Of a stretch of DNA of 33,758 nt, positions 20,617-27,801 are shown one piece after another (position 1 is the first letter of the stretch; each line of letters opens with the position of its first letter). The stretch spans positions 1 to 33,758 of the IMG/VR virus record IMGVR_UViG_3300045253_000076. One strand, given 5' to 3'. The notes under the pieces were generated by a model, which was given only the letters and a program-made list of their open reading frames with translations, was not told the origin of the DNA and searched no databases. Position numbers and translations under genes: made by a program. Origin of the DNA: a virus.

Positions 20617-21357
20617 ATGGCCGATCCAGAAATTACTGAAGAAGTAACGGAGGAGACGCCAGCCGAATCCACCGAAGAACAGGTTGAAACTCCCGAAGAA
20701 GTTGAGGAGCCTGAGCAAGAAGAAGTCGAGACCGAGGAGGAGCCTGAAGCTCCCCAAATGTCTAGGCGTAAGGAACTCAGAATCCAGAGCCTTCTCAGCA
20801 AATTGACGGGCGATTCTCCGAGTCGGACCGCTCCCGCCGCCACTAGTGGCCTTAAGTACGCGGAAGCCCTAGAAGCCGACCCCGAGACCGTCAAGGCGTT
20901 AGAAGCCGACCGACAGACGTATGGCGACCAAGCGTACCAACGCGGCGTTTCCCAGGCTGACGGTATCCTTTTCCGCACTCGCCTTGAGATAGATACCCCA
21001 CGGGTAGAAGCAAAATACCCTCAATTTGACAAGAGTTCGCCTCAGTTCAACCCGGTATCGACCGACGCGATCAACCGGATGTACCTTTCCACCGTGGGCT
21101 TTGACGAGAATACCGGAACCGTCAAGAGCTCCAGTGTCCGTTACTCGGATTACGTTGACTCCATCATGGAGTTGGCCGACGAGATGGCGGGTGAGAAGGT
21201 AGTAAAGAGCCAGAAGAACATTGCTAAGCAGGCTGCCGCCACTGGGCTTAGACCCGGAGGCTCGACCCCCAAGCGCATGAACCTCCACCAGGCTCCCCAG
21301 AACATGTCCGACGAGGAACTAGACGCGGCAATCGCTCTAGGAATCCCCAAGAAGTAA
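20617..21357 (+). CDS. scaffolding-like protein
   Basis: 246 residues immediately before the capsid gene. The first 48 residues are extremely acidic (about two thirds Glu with Pro and Thr). A basic patch follows (S-R-R-K-E-L-R-I-Q-S-L-L), then a helical central region and a basic, Gln-rich C-terminal end with N-M-S-D-E-E-L-D. This charge pattern is typical of phage scaffolding proteins, which bind the capsid through the C-terminus and leave before DNA filling. AAGG is about six bases before ATG 20617. Confidence 0.72.
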   Translation: MADPEITEEVTEETPAESTEEQVETPEEVEEPEQEEVETEEEPEAPQMSRRKELRIQSLLSKLTGDSPSRTAPAATSGLKYAEALEADPETVKALEADRQTYGDQAYQRGVSQADGILFRTRLEIDTPRVEAKYPQFDKSSPQFNPVSTDAINRMYLSTVGFDENTGTVKSSSVRYSDYVDSIMELADEMAGEKVVKSQKNIAKQAAATGLRPGGSTPKRMNLHQAPQNMSDEELDAAIALGIPKK

Positions 21358-21389
21358 GCATTTAACAAAATAAACAAAGGGAAAAGTCA

Positions 21390-22256
21390 ATGGCAACGCC
21401 AACGACCAACTCAAACGTCACACGTACAATCTCTCAGACAGCGCAGTATGTACAAGAGAAGTGGACGCGCGAAATCCAGCAACCGTTTGACAAAGAACTC
21501 CAGATGGCACACCTCGTCCAGGACCGCTCCGGTCTTGTAGCTGACGGTGGAGACATCCTCAACATCCCGTTCGCCATTCAAGTAGACGCCCGCGCCAAAT
21601 CTGGCGGTACGGCGATCACTTACGATGTGCCAAACGGTGCACCCATTACCCTCAACATTGACAAGCACTACTACGTAGGTGTCTTGATTGAGGACATTGC
21701 CAAGATTCAAGCTAGTTACGACCTCCGCTCTGCCTTCCAGCAGCGCATGGCTGAAGGTTTGGCCCGCCAAGTAGACACCGACCTCCACGCTCTCTATGCC
21801 TCCACGGGTACAGACGTATCTGCCGGTGCTTCCGTAGACGACGCTGACATCCTGTCAGTGGTTTACACCTTCGACACTAACAACGTGCCTCAGAGCCTCC
21901 GCCGTGGTGTCGTCGGTCACAACTCCAAGACTGACATGCTCGGCATCAACAAGTACGTGGCTTACGACCAGACCGGCAAGACCGGCGTAGCAGTGAGTGC
22001 TTCCGGTGAAGCCCTCATCGGCTCCGTCTATGGCATGGACCTCTACCACTCGGGTAACGTCCCCACCTCGACCACTGGCCGCAACCTGTTCTTCCACAAG
22101 AACGCTATCTCTCTAGCGCAGCAAAAGGCTCCGACCTTCGAGATGGAATACTCGGTGGACTACATCGGTTGGAAGACCGTCCTGCACACCATTTACGGTG
22201 TCGGCGTAGAGCGTTCAACCGCGCTCATCGGCCTAACCCGCACCACCGCTCCCTAG
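21390..22256 (+). CDS. major capsid protein
   Basis: 288 residues with AGGGAA before ATG 21390. The N-terminal arm (T-I-S-Q-T-A-Q-Y-V-Q-E-K-W) leads into a domain with D-I-L-N-I-P-F, I-T-L-N-I-D-K-H-Y-Y-V-G-V-L-I-E-D, then A-F-Q-Q-R-M-A-E-G-L-A-R-Q-V-D-T-D-L (spine helix) and a beta-rich A-domain. This order is seen in HK97-fold coat proteins of many uncultured short-tailed phages (gp10/P22 coat-like groups). The place after the scaffold gene and the well-formed ribosome site support high expression. Confidence 0.85.
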   Translation: MATPTTNSNVTRTISQTAQYVQEKWTREIQQPFDKELQMAHLVQDRSGLVADGGDILNIPFAIQVDARAKSGGTAITYDVPNGAPITLNIDKHYYVGVLIEDIAKIQASYDLRSAFQQRMAEGLARQVDTDLHALYASTGTDVSAGASVDDADILSVVYTFDTNNVPQSLRRGVVGHNSKTDMLGINKYVAYDQTGKTGVAVSASGEALIGSVYGMDLYHSGNVPTSTTGRNLFFHKNAISLAQQKAPTFEMEYSVDYIGWKTVLHTIYGVGVERSTALIGLTRTTAP

Positions 22257-22264
22257 GTCTAACT

Positions 22265-22282
22265 GGCGGGGGCAACCCCGCC
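22265..22282 (+). promoter_or_regulatory. GNRA-capped hairpin after the capsid gene
   Basis: GGCGGGG-GCAA-CCCCGCC, a perfect 7-bp GC stem with a GCAA tetraloop, nine bases past the capsid stop. No T-tract follows, so it more likely shields the capsid mRNA 3' end or gives partial termination or processing than full termination. Confidence 0.6.
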
Positions 22283-22319
22283 TCCTAGCCCTCCATATTA
22301 AACTGAAAGGAAAACACAA

Positions 22320-22853
22320 ATGGCTTTCGCACAAGCACAGCAGTACATCGTTGATGGTACTGACAACAACGTGTTCGTTGCTTCCAACCAGGCGGGTCAA
22401 GCGCTGTCTACTGCTCTGTCTACGACTCAGACGGGCTTCACGCTCACCAATCCGGTCGGTTCGGGCAAGAACCTAGTCCTGCTCCAGGCGGTCATCGCAT
22501 TGACCACCGCCCCGGCTGGTATCTCCAGCCTCGTTTGGGCAGCTAACACTAACCCGCTAGCGGTAGCGGTCACCCAGACCACCCCGCTCACGACCCGTTG
22601 CGCCATCTTAGGCAACTCCAGCGCCTCTACCGGCCTAGCTGCTTCAGCGGTAACGCTGCCCGCCGCTCCGGTTGTGGTCCGTTCCGTCGGTGGTGGCCCC
22701 GTGGCTACCGGTTCGGTGACTTCTACCCCGATCATCGACAACATCAACGGCGCTCTGGTTCTCCAGCCTGGCACCGCTATCTCCCTGAGTGCTCTGACCA
22801 CGGCCATCTCGGCCATCTGCTCAGTCACTTGGCGGGAAGTGAATGCATTTTGA
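22320..22853 (+). CDS. probable capsid decoration or minor structural protein, 177 aa
   Basis: AAGGA sits before ATG 22320. The composition is Thr/Ser/Ala/Val-rich with almost no charge (T-T-Q-T-G-F-T-L-T-N-P-V, V-T-L-P-A-A-P-V-V-V-R-S-V), typical of beta-sandwich virion proteins. The place just after the capsid gene suits a decoration protein. A C-terminal strand ends W-R-E-V-N. The last codons overlap the -35 box of a downstream promoter. Confidence 0.6.
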   Translation: MAFAQAQQYIVDGTDNNVFVASNQAGQALSTALSTTQTGFTLTNPVGSGKNLVLLQAVIALTTAPAGISSLVWAANTNPLAVAVTQTTPLTTRCAILGNSSASTGLAASAVTLPAAPVVVRSVGGGPVATGSVTSTPIIDNINGALVLQPGTAISLSALTTAISAICSVTWREVNAF

Positions 22854-22878
22854 CAAACACTAGATAAGATGTTATAAA
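22850..22878 (+). promoter_or_regulatory. consensus-like sigma70 promoter with operator dyad
   Basis: TTGACA (22850-22855), exactly 17 bases, TATAAA (22873-22878). The -35 box covers the TGA stop of the upstream structural gene, and the -10 box covers the stop codon of the opposite-strand HNH gene. GATAAGAT/ATCTTATC (22863-22870 and 22879-22886) is a perfect dyad centred on the -10, a likely operator. Confidence 0.7.
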
Positions 22879-23432
22879 ATCTTATCGTGTTTGCTCAGAT
22901 TGCAGAACGGGTGAGCAAGTTGCAAATTGCTGGCCTCATGGAGTCCCCCTTTAGCGAGGGGGATTTTATGATCTACATGGAACTTGCCTTCTATCGGTAA
23001 TTCGCAGATACCGCAGAGGCGCGTATACCAGTTGCAAATCTCCTCTTTAGCTATCCTTACCCCCGTTATCTGCTTCTCTCTAACCCGTTGCGCCATTGCC
23101 CGTTCGACTCGGAGTTTCTCTTGTGACCGCCGTCTTTGGGCGGTAACCTTATCAGGGTTAGCCAGCCGCCACGCGACTAGGGCCAGGCTATTTTCTTCTG
23201 GGTGTGCCGCCCTCCACTCTCGCCGTCTCGTTGCAAAAGCCACGTTCAATCGCTCACGGTTCTTTTCTCGGTATACACGATCACGTTCACGCTTCGCCTC
23301 TGGATCGGCTAACTCCTGCGCCCTGCTTCGAGCGATAACAGCCGCCCTATACTCGGGATGAGTACGGTAGTAGGCTCGCATCTTGTCAGCGGCGATTCTC
23401 TTTTGTTCTGGGGTAGAATTGACTAAGGCCAT
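22872..23432 (-). CDS. HNH homing-type endonuclease
   Basis: 186 residues from ATG 23432 (GGAG eight bases upstream); the frame is open to another ATG at 23471. A long basic helical N-terminal part (P-E-Q-K-R-I-A-A-D-K-M-R-A-Y, E-K-N-R-E-R-L-N, R-R-E-W-R-A-A-H) probably contacts DNA. The C-terminal 50 residues are a zinc-type HNH domain: L-C-G-I-C-E-L-P-I, F-H-V-D-H-K-I-P-L-A-K-G-G, N-L-Q-L-A-H-P-F-C-N. Reverse orientation inside the late genes is typical of free-standing homing nucleases. A TATAAT lies on the - strand at 23475-23470. Confidence 0.87.
   Translation of the reverse strand: MALVNSTPEQKRIAADKMRAYYRTHPEYRAAVIARSRAQELADPEAKRERDRVYREKNRERLNVAFATRRREWRAAHPEENSLALVAWRLANPDKVTAQRRRSQEKLRVERAMAQRVREKQITGVRIAKEEICNWYTRLCGICELPIEGKFHVDHKIPLAKGGLHEASNLQLAHPFCNLSKHDKIL
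22885..22968 (+). ncRNA. predicted short RNA antisense to the HNH gene 3' end
   Basis: Runs from the start predicted by the TTGACA-N17-TATAAA promoter to a terminator-like hairpin TCCCCC/GGGGGA (22944-22963, 8-base loop) followed by TTTTA. The 5' part folds as TTGCTCA/TGAGCAA (22890-22918 region). About 84 nt, fully complementary to the end of the HNH coding sequence. It could repress the nuclease, act in trans, or simply be a late promoter leader with partial termination before the gene at 23575. Confidence 0.45.
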
Positions 23433-23574
23433 GTGGGTACGCTCCATGTGGCTTATTTTTATTGCTTCCATTATAGTAAAACCAGCTCGCAGAGAAAAGC
23501 TCCCGGCCGGGTGCCCGAGTATCACATAGAGCGGAGACCTTGCAACCTTCGCAAAAACGAAAAGAGAAAATCAT

Positions 23575-24564
23575 ATGCCATCACGTGCAGAATTAAACCT
23601 CCGGGCCTTCGCCGTCGGCTTAGACCCCGCCACTGTCGTCAACGACTCCAAGCTAGAACAGCGCGTTTTGTTCCTCGAAAAGAACAGTTACGCCGTGACC
23701 GGGACTAAGCCCACCACCACCCTGACGCAATCAGGGGCAGCGGGCGATACCGAGACCTTTACCATCGGTTCGATGGTCTACACTATGAAGACCGCCCTCA
23801 CGGGCGTCTTGGCAAATGCTACGCTAACCGTCTCGGGTACGCCCAGCGACGGGGACGAGGTACGCATAGGTGGATACGTCTACGTCTTCAAGACCACTCT
23901 TGACACCGGCGCTACCTTAACTGCCTTCCTAGGAGGCAACTCCACCCGTTTCCAGGTGTTGATTAATGGCTCGGCCGCTAACGCGATCACCAACCTGAAG
24001 GCAGCTATCAACGCCACTGGAACCCCGGGAACCGACTACTCCGCCGCCATTACCGCCGCCGCACAGTACTTCTCGGGTGGTACAGCAACATCTTCGACTC
24101 TGGTTGTACAGGGAGTCGTGGCTGGCACTCCGGCCTACGTGGGTTACGAGATCGCTACTACTAAAGTTGGTTCCAACCTGTCCTGGAGCGCCGCCGCTCT
24201 GAACGGTGGAGTTAACCCAGTAGCCAATCAAATCCTCATCGGCGCAGCCGCTACCAACTCTCTCGATAACATCAAAGACGCCATCAACGGAACGGTAGTG
24301 TCTGGCTCTAGGGACGTCACGGTGTCTTCTAACACCCCCCGCCACCCCTACGTAACGGCTGGAACCAAGACGGCCTCCACGCTGGTGATTGCCTCCACCG
24401 ACACCAACACTGTCGGAGCCCTGGCTACTACTGAGACCCTCGCCAACGGTGCCTTTACTGGTTCGACCCTGGCCTCCGGTGTCCTTGGTGCCATCGTCAT
24501 CGCCGGAGCCACTACGGCCGACTCGGTAGCTCAGGTGTCGGGTGACAAGAACACGGCCCTCTAA
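23575..24564 (+). CDS. repeat-containing structural protein, 329 aa
   Basis: Thr/Ala/Gly-rich with almost no Lys or Cys. Three related segments alternate: G-D-T-E-T-F-T-I-G-S-M-V-Y-T-M-K-T-A-L, then G-D-E-V-R-I-G-G-Y-V-Y-V-F-K-T-T-L with N-A-I-T-N-L-K-A-A-I-N-A-T, then N-S-L-D-N-I-K-D-A-I-N-G-T with a H-P-Y-V-T-A-G turn. Such repeats occur in phage virion surface or neck/tail proteins. A-rich AAAAGAGAAAA stands before ATG 23575. It probably assembles on the outside of the particle. Confidence 0.65.
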   Translation: MPSRAELNLRAFAVGLDPATVVNDSKLEQRVLFLEKNSYAVTGTKPTTTLTQSGAAGDTETFTIGSMVYTMKTALTGVLANATLTVSGTPSDGDEVRIGGYVYVFKTTLDTGATLTAFLGGNSTRFQVLINGSAANAITNLKAAINATGTPGTDYSAAITAAAQYFSGGTATSSTLVVQGVVAGTPAYVGYEIATTKVGSNLSWSAAALNGGVNPVANQILIGAAATNSLDNIKDAINGTVVSGSRDVTVSSNTPRHPYVTAGTKTASTLVIASTDTNTVGALATTETLANGAFTGSTLASGVLGAIVIAGATTADSVAQVSGDKNTAL

Positions 24565-24585
24565 TAGGTAAGAAAGGATAAAACA

Positions 24586-24777
24586 ATGAAGTCAACTCAC
24601 AAGGGTCTCCCCACTGGCCCATTGGCAGCCGGACGCAACTCTAGCGCGGGCCAAGGTTCAACGGCTCCCCTGTCTAACTCCGGTGGTAACCACGGTGCCG
24701 GTGCCAGCGTAGACACCGACCACGGTACATGCGGTTTCTGCGGCAACAGAATTAGCGGTGGAGCGCATAGCTGCTAA
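24586..24777 (+). CDS. Gly/Ser-rich small protein with C-terminal cysteine cluster, 63 aa
   Basis: AAAGG precedes ATG 24586. The first 45 residues are low-complexity Gly/Ser/Asn (A-A-G-R-N-S-S-A-G-Q-G-S). The end carries C-G-F-C-G-N-R-I-S-G-G-A-H-S-C, where three Cys and a His could bind one metal. The stop overlaps the next ATG (TAATG). Role unknown. Confidence 0.65.
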   Translation: MKSTHKGLPTGPLAAGRNSSAGQGSTAPLSNSGGNHGAGASVDTDHGTCGFCGNRISGGAHSC

Positions 24778-25073
24778 TGTTTGAGCAGGAAGTAGCCACC
24801 AAAGACGGCCAGGTGCGGATGATCCGAGCCCGCACCTTAGATGCTCTGAATGAGGCGGTGCAGGCGGCTCAGAACGATGTCCAGGCTGTCAGCCCCGACA
24901 TCTCGGGCGACCCCGCAGAACCTGTCGTAGAGGCAGAAGCCCCCAAGCCCAAGAAACCACGGGCGAAGAAGGTTCAGGTCGTAGAGGCAGAAGCCCAACG
25001 GGAGGCCGACGACTCGATGGAAAAGGCTACAGAGGTAGCCGAGGCCCTAGCAGAAACCGCTAAAGCCGAATAG
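24777..25073 (+). CDS. hypothetical Ala/Glu/Lys-rich protein, 98 aa
   Basis: Starts at ATG 24777, overlapping the previous stop by one base. A short beta start (Q-E-V-A-T-K-D-G-Q-V-R-M-I-R-A-R) is followed by a helix, a basic hinge (P-K-P-K-K-P-R-A-K-K) and an acidic helical tail. A rho-independent terminator follows about 15 bases later, so it ends this transcript segment. Confidence 0.6.
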   Translation: MFEQEVATKDGQVRMIRARTLDALNEAVQAAQNDVQAVSPDISGDPAEPVVEAEAPKPKKPRAKKVQVVEAEAQREADDSMEKATEVAEALAETAKAE

Positions 25074-25087
25074 TTCGCACAGAATGA

Positions 25088-25106
25088 GACCCTCCGGGGT
25101 CTTTTT
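25088..25106 (+). terminator. rho-independent terminator before the groES gene
   Basis: GACCC-TCCG-GGGTC stem (25088-25101) with five T (25102-25106). It separates the capsid-structural segment from the co-chaperonin and fibre segment. Confidence 0.85.
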
Positions 25107-25142
25107 CTGTGTTAAAATCCTCTTAAGGTTAAGGACAATTGA

Positions 25143-25403
25143 ATGAAACAGCGCGTCTTACGTGATTTAGTATTGATCGCCGCCGATGAGTCGAAGAAAC
25201 AGACCGACTCCGGCTTGTTAATCCATGAGGAGTGGCAGACCCTCCCGCCGTGGGGAACCGTCTTAGCAGTTGGCCCCGAGGTCACTGAAGTCAAAGAGGG
25301 TGACCGAGTACTGTTTGAACGCTACGGTTCGATCATCCTAGACAAGACCAGTAACGAGCGCATGTGCAGAGAGAATCAGATCATGGCGGTGGAAATTGGC
25401 TAA
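25143..25403 (+). CDS. GroES/Cpn10-like co-chaperonin
   Basis: 86 residues with AAGGA before ATG 25143. The order matches Cpn10: V-L-R-D-L-V-L-I-A, then the mobile-loop region K-K-Q-T-D-S-G-L-L-I (about 18-27; G-L-L-I replaces the usual G-I-V-L), then G-T-V-L-A-V-G-P, K-E-G-D-R-V-L-F-E-R-Y-G and the final strand I-M-A-V-E-I. T4 gp31 and similar phage proteins cap host GroEL so that the capsid protein can fold. No GroEL gene is in the window, so the host chaperonin is probably the partner. Confidence 0.87.
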   Translation: MKQRVLRDLVLIAADESKKQTDSGLLIHEEWQTLPPWGTVLAVGPEVTEVKEGDRVLFERYGSIILDKTSNERMCRENQIMAVEIG

Positions 25404-25662
25404 GATTCGCACTGCCACCGACCTCAAGCGTGGTGACCTTATAGCCAAGGATATGGGCGTAATGAGGGAGCAGGACTCGGCCAAGGTCGAGCACAAGTCC
25501 ACCAAGGGTTTCTTACGGGATTACTCGCTCCAACATCGGGTGGAGATTGACTGGGATTTGAACGTCGAGGCCGAGCGCGACCGCATCTTCAAGCTCAAAG
25601 TGGACGATTACGAGGTCTTACTAGACGCCGAACAAGTGCTGAGGTATCTCAGGTGGCTATAG
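25396..25662 (+). CDS. hypothetical protein, 88 aa, TTG start
   Basis: The TTG 25396 start overlaps the groES stop; GGTGGAA precedes it. The protein is charged alpha/beta: D-L-K-R-G-D-L-I-A-K-D, then V-E-I-D-W-D-L-N-V-E-A-E, then a C-terminal helix V-L-R-Y-L-R-W-L. The end overlaps the next GTG. No family recognised. Confidence 0.6.
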   Translation: MAKIRTATDLKRGDLIAKDMGVMREQDSAKVEHKSTKGFLRDYSLQHRVEIDWDLNVEAERDRIFKLKVDDYEVLLDAEQVLRYLRWL

Positions 25663-26456
25663 ACAAGATCGACTACAGCCAAGTTGATCCTGCCCTAATC
25701 GAGAGGGTTATGGGTTGGGAGGCCAACAAGCCTGAGAACAAGCAGCTCGCCGCCCTGGGCGATCTCCAGGGCGTACTGGAACATCTAGTCATCACCCTGG
25801 AGCAGGGGCAGACCGCGACCGAGGGCGACGTGAAGCAGCTGGGGGCTCTCCTGACTGACATCCGCACCTCCCTGGCCTCGCTGGACCGCAAGGAAGCCCC
25901 TGACAGCCCCGACTACGCCTCGCCGGTAGTTAGAGCCGTCAAGAGCCTAGAGACCGCCCTAACGGCCGCTCTGAACGCCGTGGAGGTCAAACCCACCATC
26001 AACGTTGAGGTCCCGAAGATCGACGCTCCCCAAGTAAACGTTGCCCCTCCTAGCGTTGACCTGAAGGGCGTTGAGGCCGTCCTACGCGACGAGCTGCCCC
26101 AGGCCTTCCAGGCGGCCATAGCAGCCATCCCCGAGGCTCCTGAGACCGACCTCGGCCCCCTGGTGGCCCAACTCCAGGCGATGAGCGAGCAACTGGCCTC
26201 GATTGAAACCGCTACTAGGTTGAAGCCTCAGGCTCCGACCACGCTTAAGGTGACCAACCCGGACGGTTCCCTAGCCGGTCAGCCCTTCATTGACTGGCAA
26301 TGGGATTCCGTGGCGCTCACTCAGACCACACTTACCGATGTGTACACCTTTTACCTTGGCGATACCGTAGTGCCAGCTAACCGCCGTAAGACCGTCACTA
26401 TCACCTACACCGACTCCGGGAAATTGACCATAGCGACTGTCGGCAAGGTTCAATAG
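25653..26456 (+). CDS. virion-module protein with coiled-coil and beta C-terminus, 267 aa
   Basis: GTG 25653 overlaps the previous gene. The N-terminal two thirds is helical (A-L-G-D-L-Q-G-V-L-E-H-L, L-L-T-D-I-R-T-S-L-A-S-L) with a Pro/Val-rich repeat stretch near 110-135 (I-N-V-E-V-P-K-I-D-A-P-Q-V-N-V). The last 70 residues are beta-rich (D-V-Y-T-F-Y-L-G-D-T, T-V-T-I-T-Y-T-D-S-G-K). This layout fits a tail-fibre base or virion attachment protein. The stop overlaps the next GTG. Confidence 0.6.
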   Translation: MAIDKIDYSQVDPALIERVMGWEANKPENKQLAALGDLQGVLEHLVITLEQGQTATEGDVKQLGALLTDIRTSLASLDRKEAPDSPDYASPVVRAVKSLETALTAALNAVEVKPTINVEVPKIDAPQVNVAPPSVDLKGVEAVLRDELPQAFQAAIAAIPEAPETDLGPLVAQLQAMSEQLASIETATRLKPQAPTTLKVTNPDGSLAGQPFIDWQWDSVALTQTTLTDVYTFYLGDTVVPANRRKTVTITYTDSGKLTIATVGKVQ

Positions 26457-27169
26457 TGCCAAGGCTCGTCTTTAACCCCCTGACCGGCAACTTCGATGAA
26501 GTCTCCGCCGCCGCCGACTTCATCGGTACGTTTGTGAGGATTACGGGCGATACGATGACGGGCAACCTTGTCGTACCTAGGCTATTTGTGGACGATGTGG
26601 CAAACGGGGTAATCGGCCAGATCAACATCAAGGGTGCCCTGGTCGGGTCGCAATACTCCAACTTTACCCTCTCGGATAACCTAGGCGGCTTCCCCAGCGG
26701 CCACGAGTGGGACTTCTCCCACCGTTCCGATCACAGTTTTCTCATCTACAACTACAACGGCTCTGGCTTTACCTTTGTGCTACAAGGCTTCGAGAACGGC
26801 GACATTCTTTTCCCTAGCGGGACGGTGACGGCCAATACGATTCTGCCGGGCGGTGACTGGACGTATAATCTTGGCTCAGGTAGCTTGTATTATTCTGACC
26901 TCTACGTCCACGGGGTTCACATAGATTCTGGATCTTCAATCGCCACGGGCGGTACGGGCGAGATGGACTTTTCGGCTACTACACTAGGATTTTTCGGCAC
27001 GAGCATTATTCTTGGGGGCATCCCCAAATTCTCCGGAACCAATACCACGGGGGCGGGGAGTGCGGCACTTGGTGCAAACAGCCCGGCCACCACTAACACC
27101 GCCCCGTATACCTGGATTCAAGTCAAAGCCGCAGACGGCTCAACCGCCTACATACCAGCCTGGAAATAA
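26456..27169 (+). CDS. tail fibre/receptor-binding-like protein, 237 aa
   Basis: The GTG 26456 start shares a base with the upstream TAG. Near residue 30, T-G-D-T-M-T-G-N-L is a motif common at the start of phage tail-fibre shafts. The middle is Gly/Asn/Ser-rich beta structure. The end (T-W-I-Q-V-K-A-A-D-G-S-T-A-Y-I-P-A-W) is the type of C-terminal strand seen in phage fibre and spike proteins. It is a good candidate for the host-contact protein. Confidence 0.72.
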   Translation: MPRLVFNPLTGNFDEVSAAADFIGTFVRITGDTMTGNLVVPRLFVDDVANGVIGQINIKGALVGSQYSNFTLSDNLGGFPSGHEWDFSHRSDHSFLIYNYNGSGFTFVLQGFENGDILFPSGTVTANTILPGGDWTYNLGSGSLYYSDLYVHGVHIDSGSSIATGGTGEMDFSATTLGFFGTSIILGGIPKFSGTNTTGAGSAALGANSPATTNTAPYTWIQVKAADGSTAYIPAWK

Positions 27170-27183
27170 TAAGGACAATCAAA

Positions 27184-27459
27184 ATGGACCAACAGTTACG
27201 AGAACAAGCATTAATCCAGTGGATAACGGAGTTGGTCATGTCCCGCGAGCCGCAACAGCTCAAGATAGCCGCCCTGCTCACCGCCATAGACGTCAACCTA
27301 GACGCTGAACTTGCCCCCTACATCCAAGGCAAACTAGAGGAGCAGCAAGCCGCCCTACAAGCCTCACTCGATGCCCTCGCCCCCCAGGTCACCGCCGCCG
27401 AAGCCGCCACCACTGCCGTACTAAGTAAAGGAGCCTCCAATGCAACCCCAGCAAATTAA
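27184..27459 (+). CDS. coiled-coil protein, 91 aa
   Basis: AAGGA stands before ATG 27184. Almost entirely helical with heptad-like spacing (E-E-Q-Q-A-A-L-Q-A-S-L-D-A-L), Gln/Ala/Leu-rich, no cysteine. The stop overlaps the next gene by 20 bases. It may be a small virion component or chaperone for the fibre protein. Confidence 0.6.
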   Translation: MDQQLREQALIQWITELVMSREPQQLKIAALLTAIDVNLDAELAPYIQGKLEEQQAALQASLDALAPQVTAAEAATTAVLSKGASNATPAN

Positions 27460-27628
27460 GCTAGACGAAATCACCGACATCAAAGAACTGAAAGCCCTCG
27501 CATTCGATGCCATGCAGATCATTGAGATGCAGCGCAGCAACTTACAGGCGATTCGGGGACGGATGCAAGAGGTAGCGCAGGAGGTGGATAAAGAGCCAGA
27601 GCCGAAGAAGGAAGAAACAGCCGAATAG
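27440..27628 (+). CDS. small helical protein with acidic tail, 62 aa
   Basis: AAAGGAG is five bases before ATG 27440. A helix (I-K-E-L-K-A-L-A-F-D-A-M-Q-I-I-E) is followed by a second (R-G-R-M-Q-E-V-A-Q-E) and a Lys/Glu/Pro tail. No family recognised. A TTGACA follows the stop at 27631-27636, 17 bases from a weak CACACT, and may be a promoter for the membrane pair downstream. Confidence 0.6.
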   Translation: MQPQQIKLDEITDIKELKALAFDAMQIIEMQRSNLQAIRGRMQEVAQEVDKEPEPKKEETAE

Positions 27629-27677
27629 GCTTGACAAATCCCTTTAGGAAGCGCACACTCCAGCCAATAACAAAAGC

Positions 27678-27694
27678 CGCCCGTAGGAGGGGCG
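27678..27694 (+). promoter_or_regulatory. hairpin masking a ribosome site
   Basis: CGCCC-GTAGGAG-GGGCG: a perfect 5-bp GC stem whose loop and 3' arm contain the AGGAGG ribosome site of the membrane peptide at 27700. Folding would delay translation of this putative lysis gene. Confidence 0.55.
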
Positions 27695-27699
27695 ACCTT

Positions 27700-27801
27700 A
27701 TGAAAATTATACCTCAATCAGGTTCAATCCGTATATCAACAGCCATCGCCGGAGCGGCGATTATGACGGGGCTCGTGTTCGTCGCGCTGCTACTGAAATG
27801 A
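27700..27801 (+). CDS. single-pass membrane micro-protein, 33 aa (holin or lysis candidate)
   Basis: ATG 27700 with AGGAGG nine bases upstream. A short basic N-terminus (M-K-I-I-P-Q-S-G-S-I-R) is followed by one hydrophobic helix (I-A-G-A-A-I-M-T-G-L-V-F-V-A-L-L-L) and a final Lys. The stop overlaps the next start (ATGA). A coupled pair of tiny membrane proteins in a late operon is typical of phage lysis genes; no endolysin lies beside them, and the only lysozyme-like domain is at 5032-5492. Confidence 0.65.
   Translation: MKIIPQSGSIRISTAIAGAAIMTGLVFVALLLK

Noticed and set aside
22885-22968. tRNA gene behind the strong promoter
   Set aside because: No T-loop consensus, no acceptor pairing and no anticodon arm of proper geometry. 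I saw no tRNA elsewhere in the window, though I could not run a tRNA scanner.
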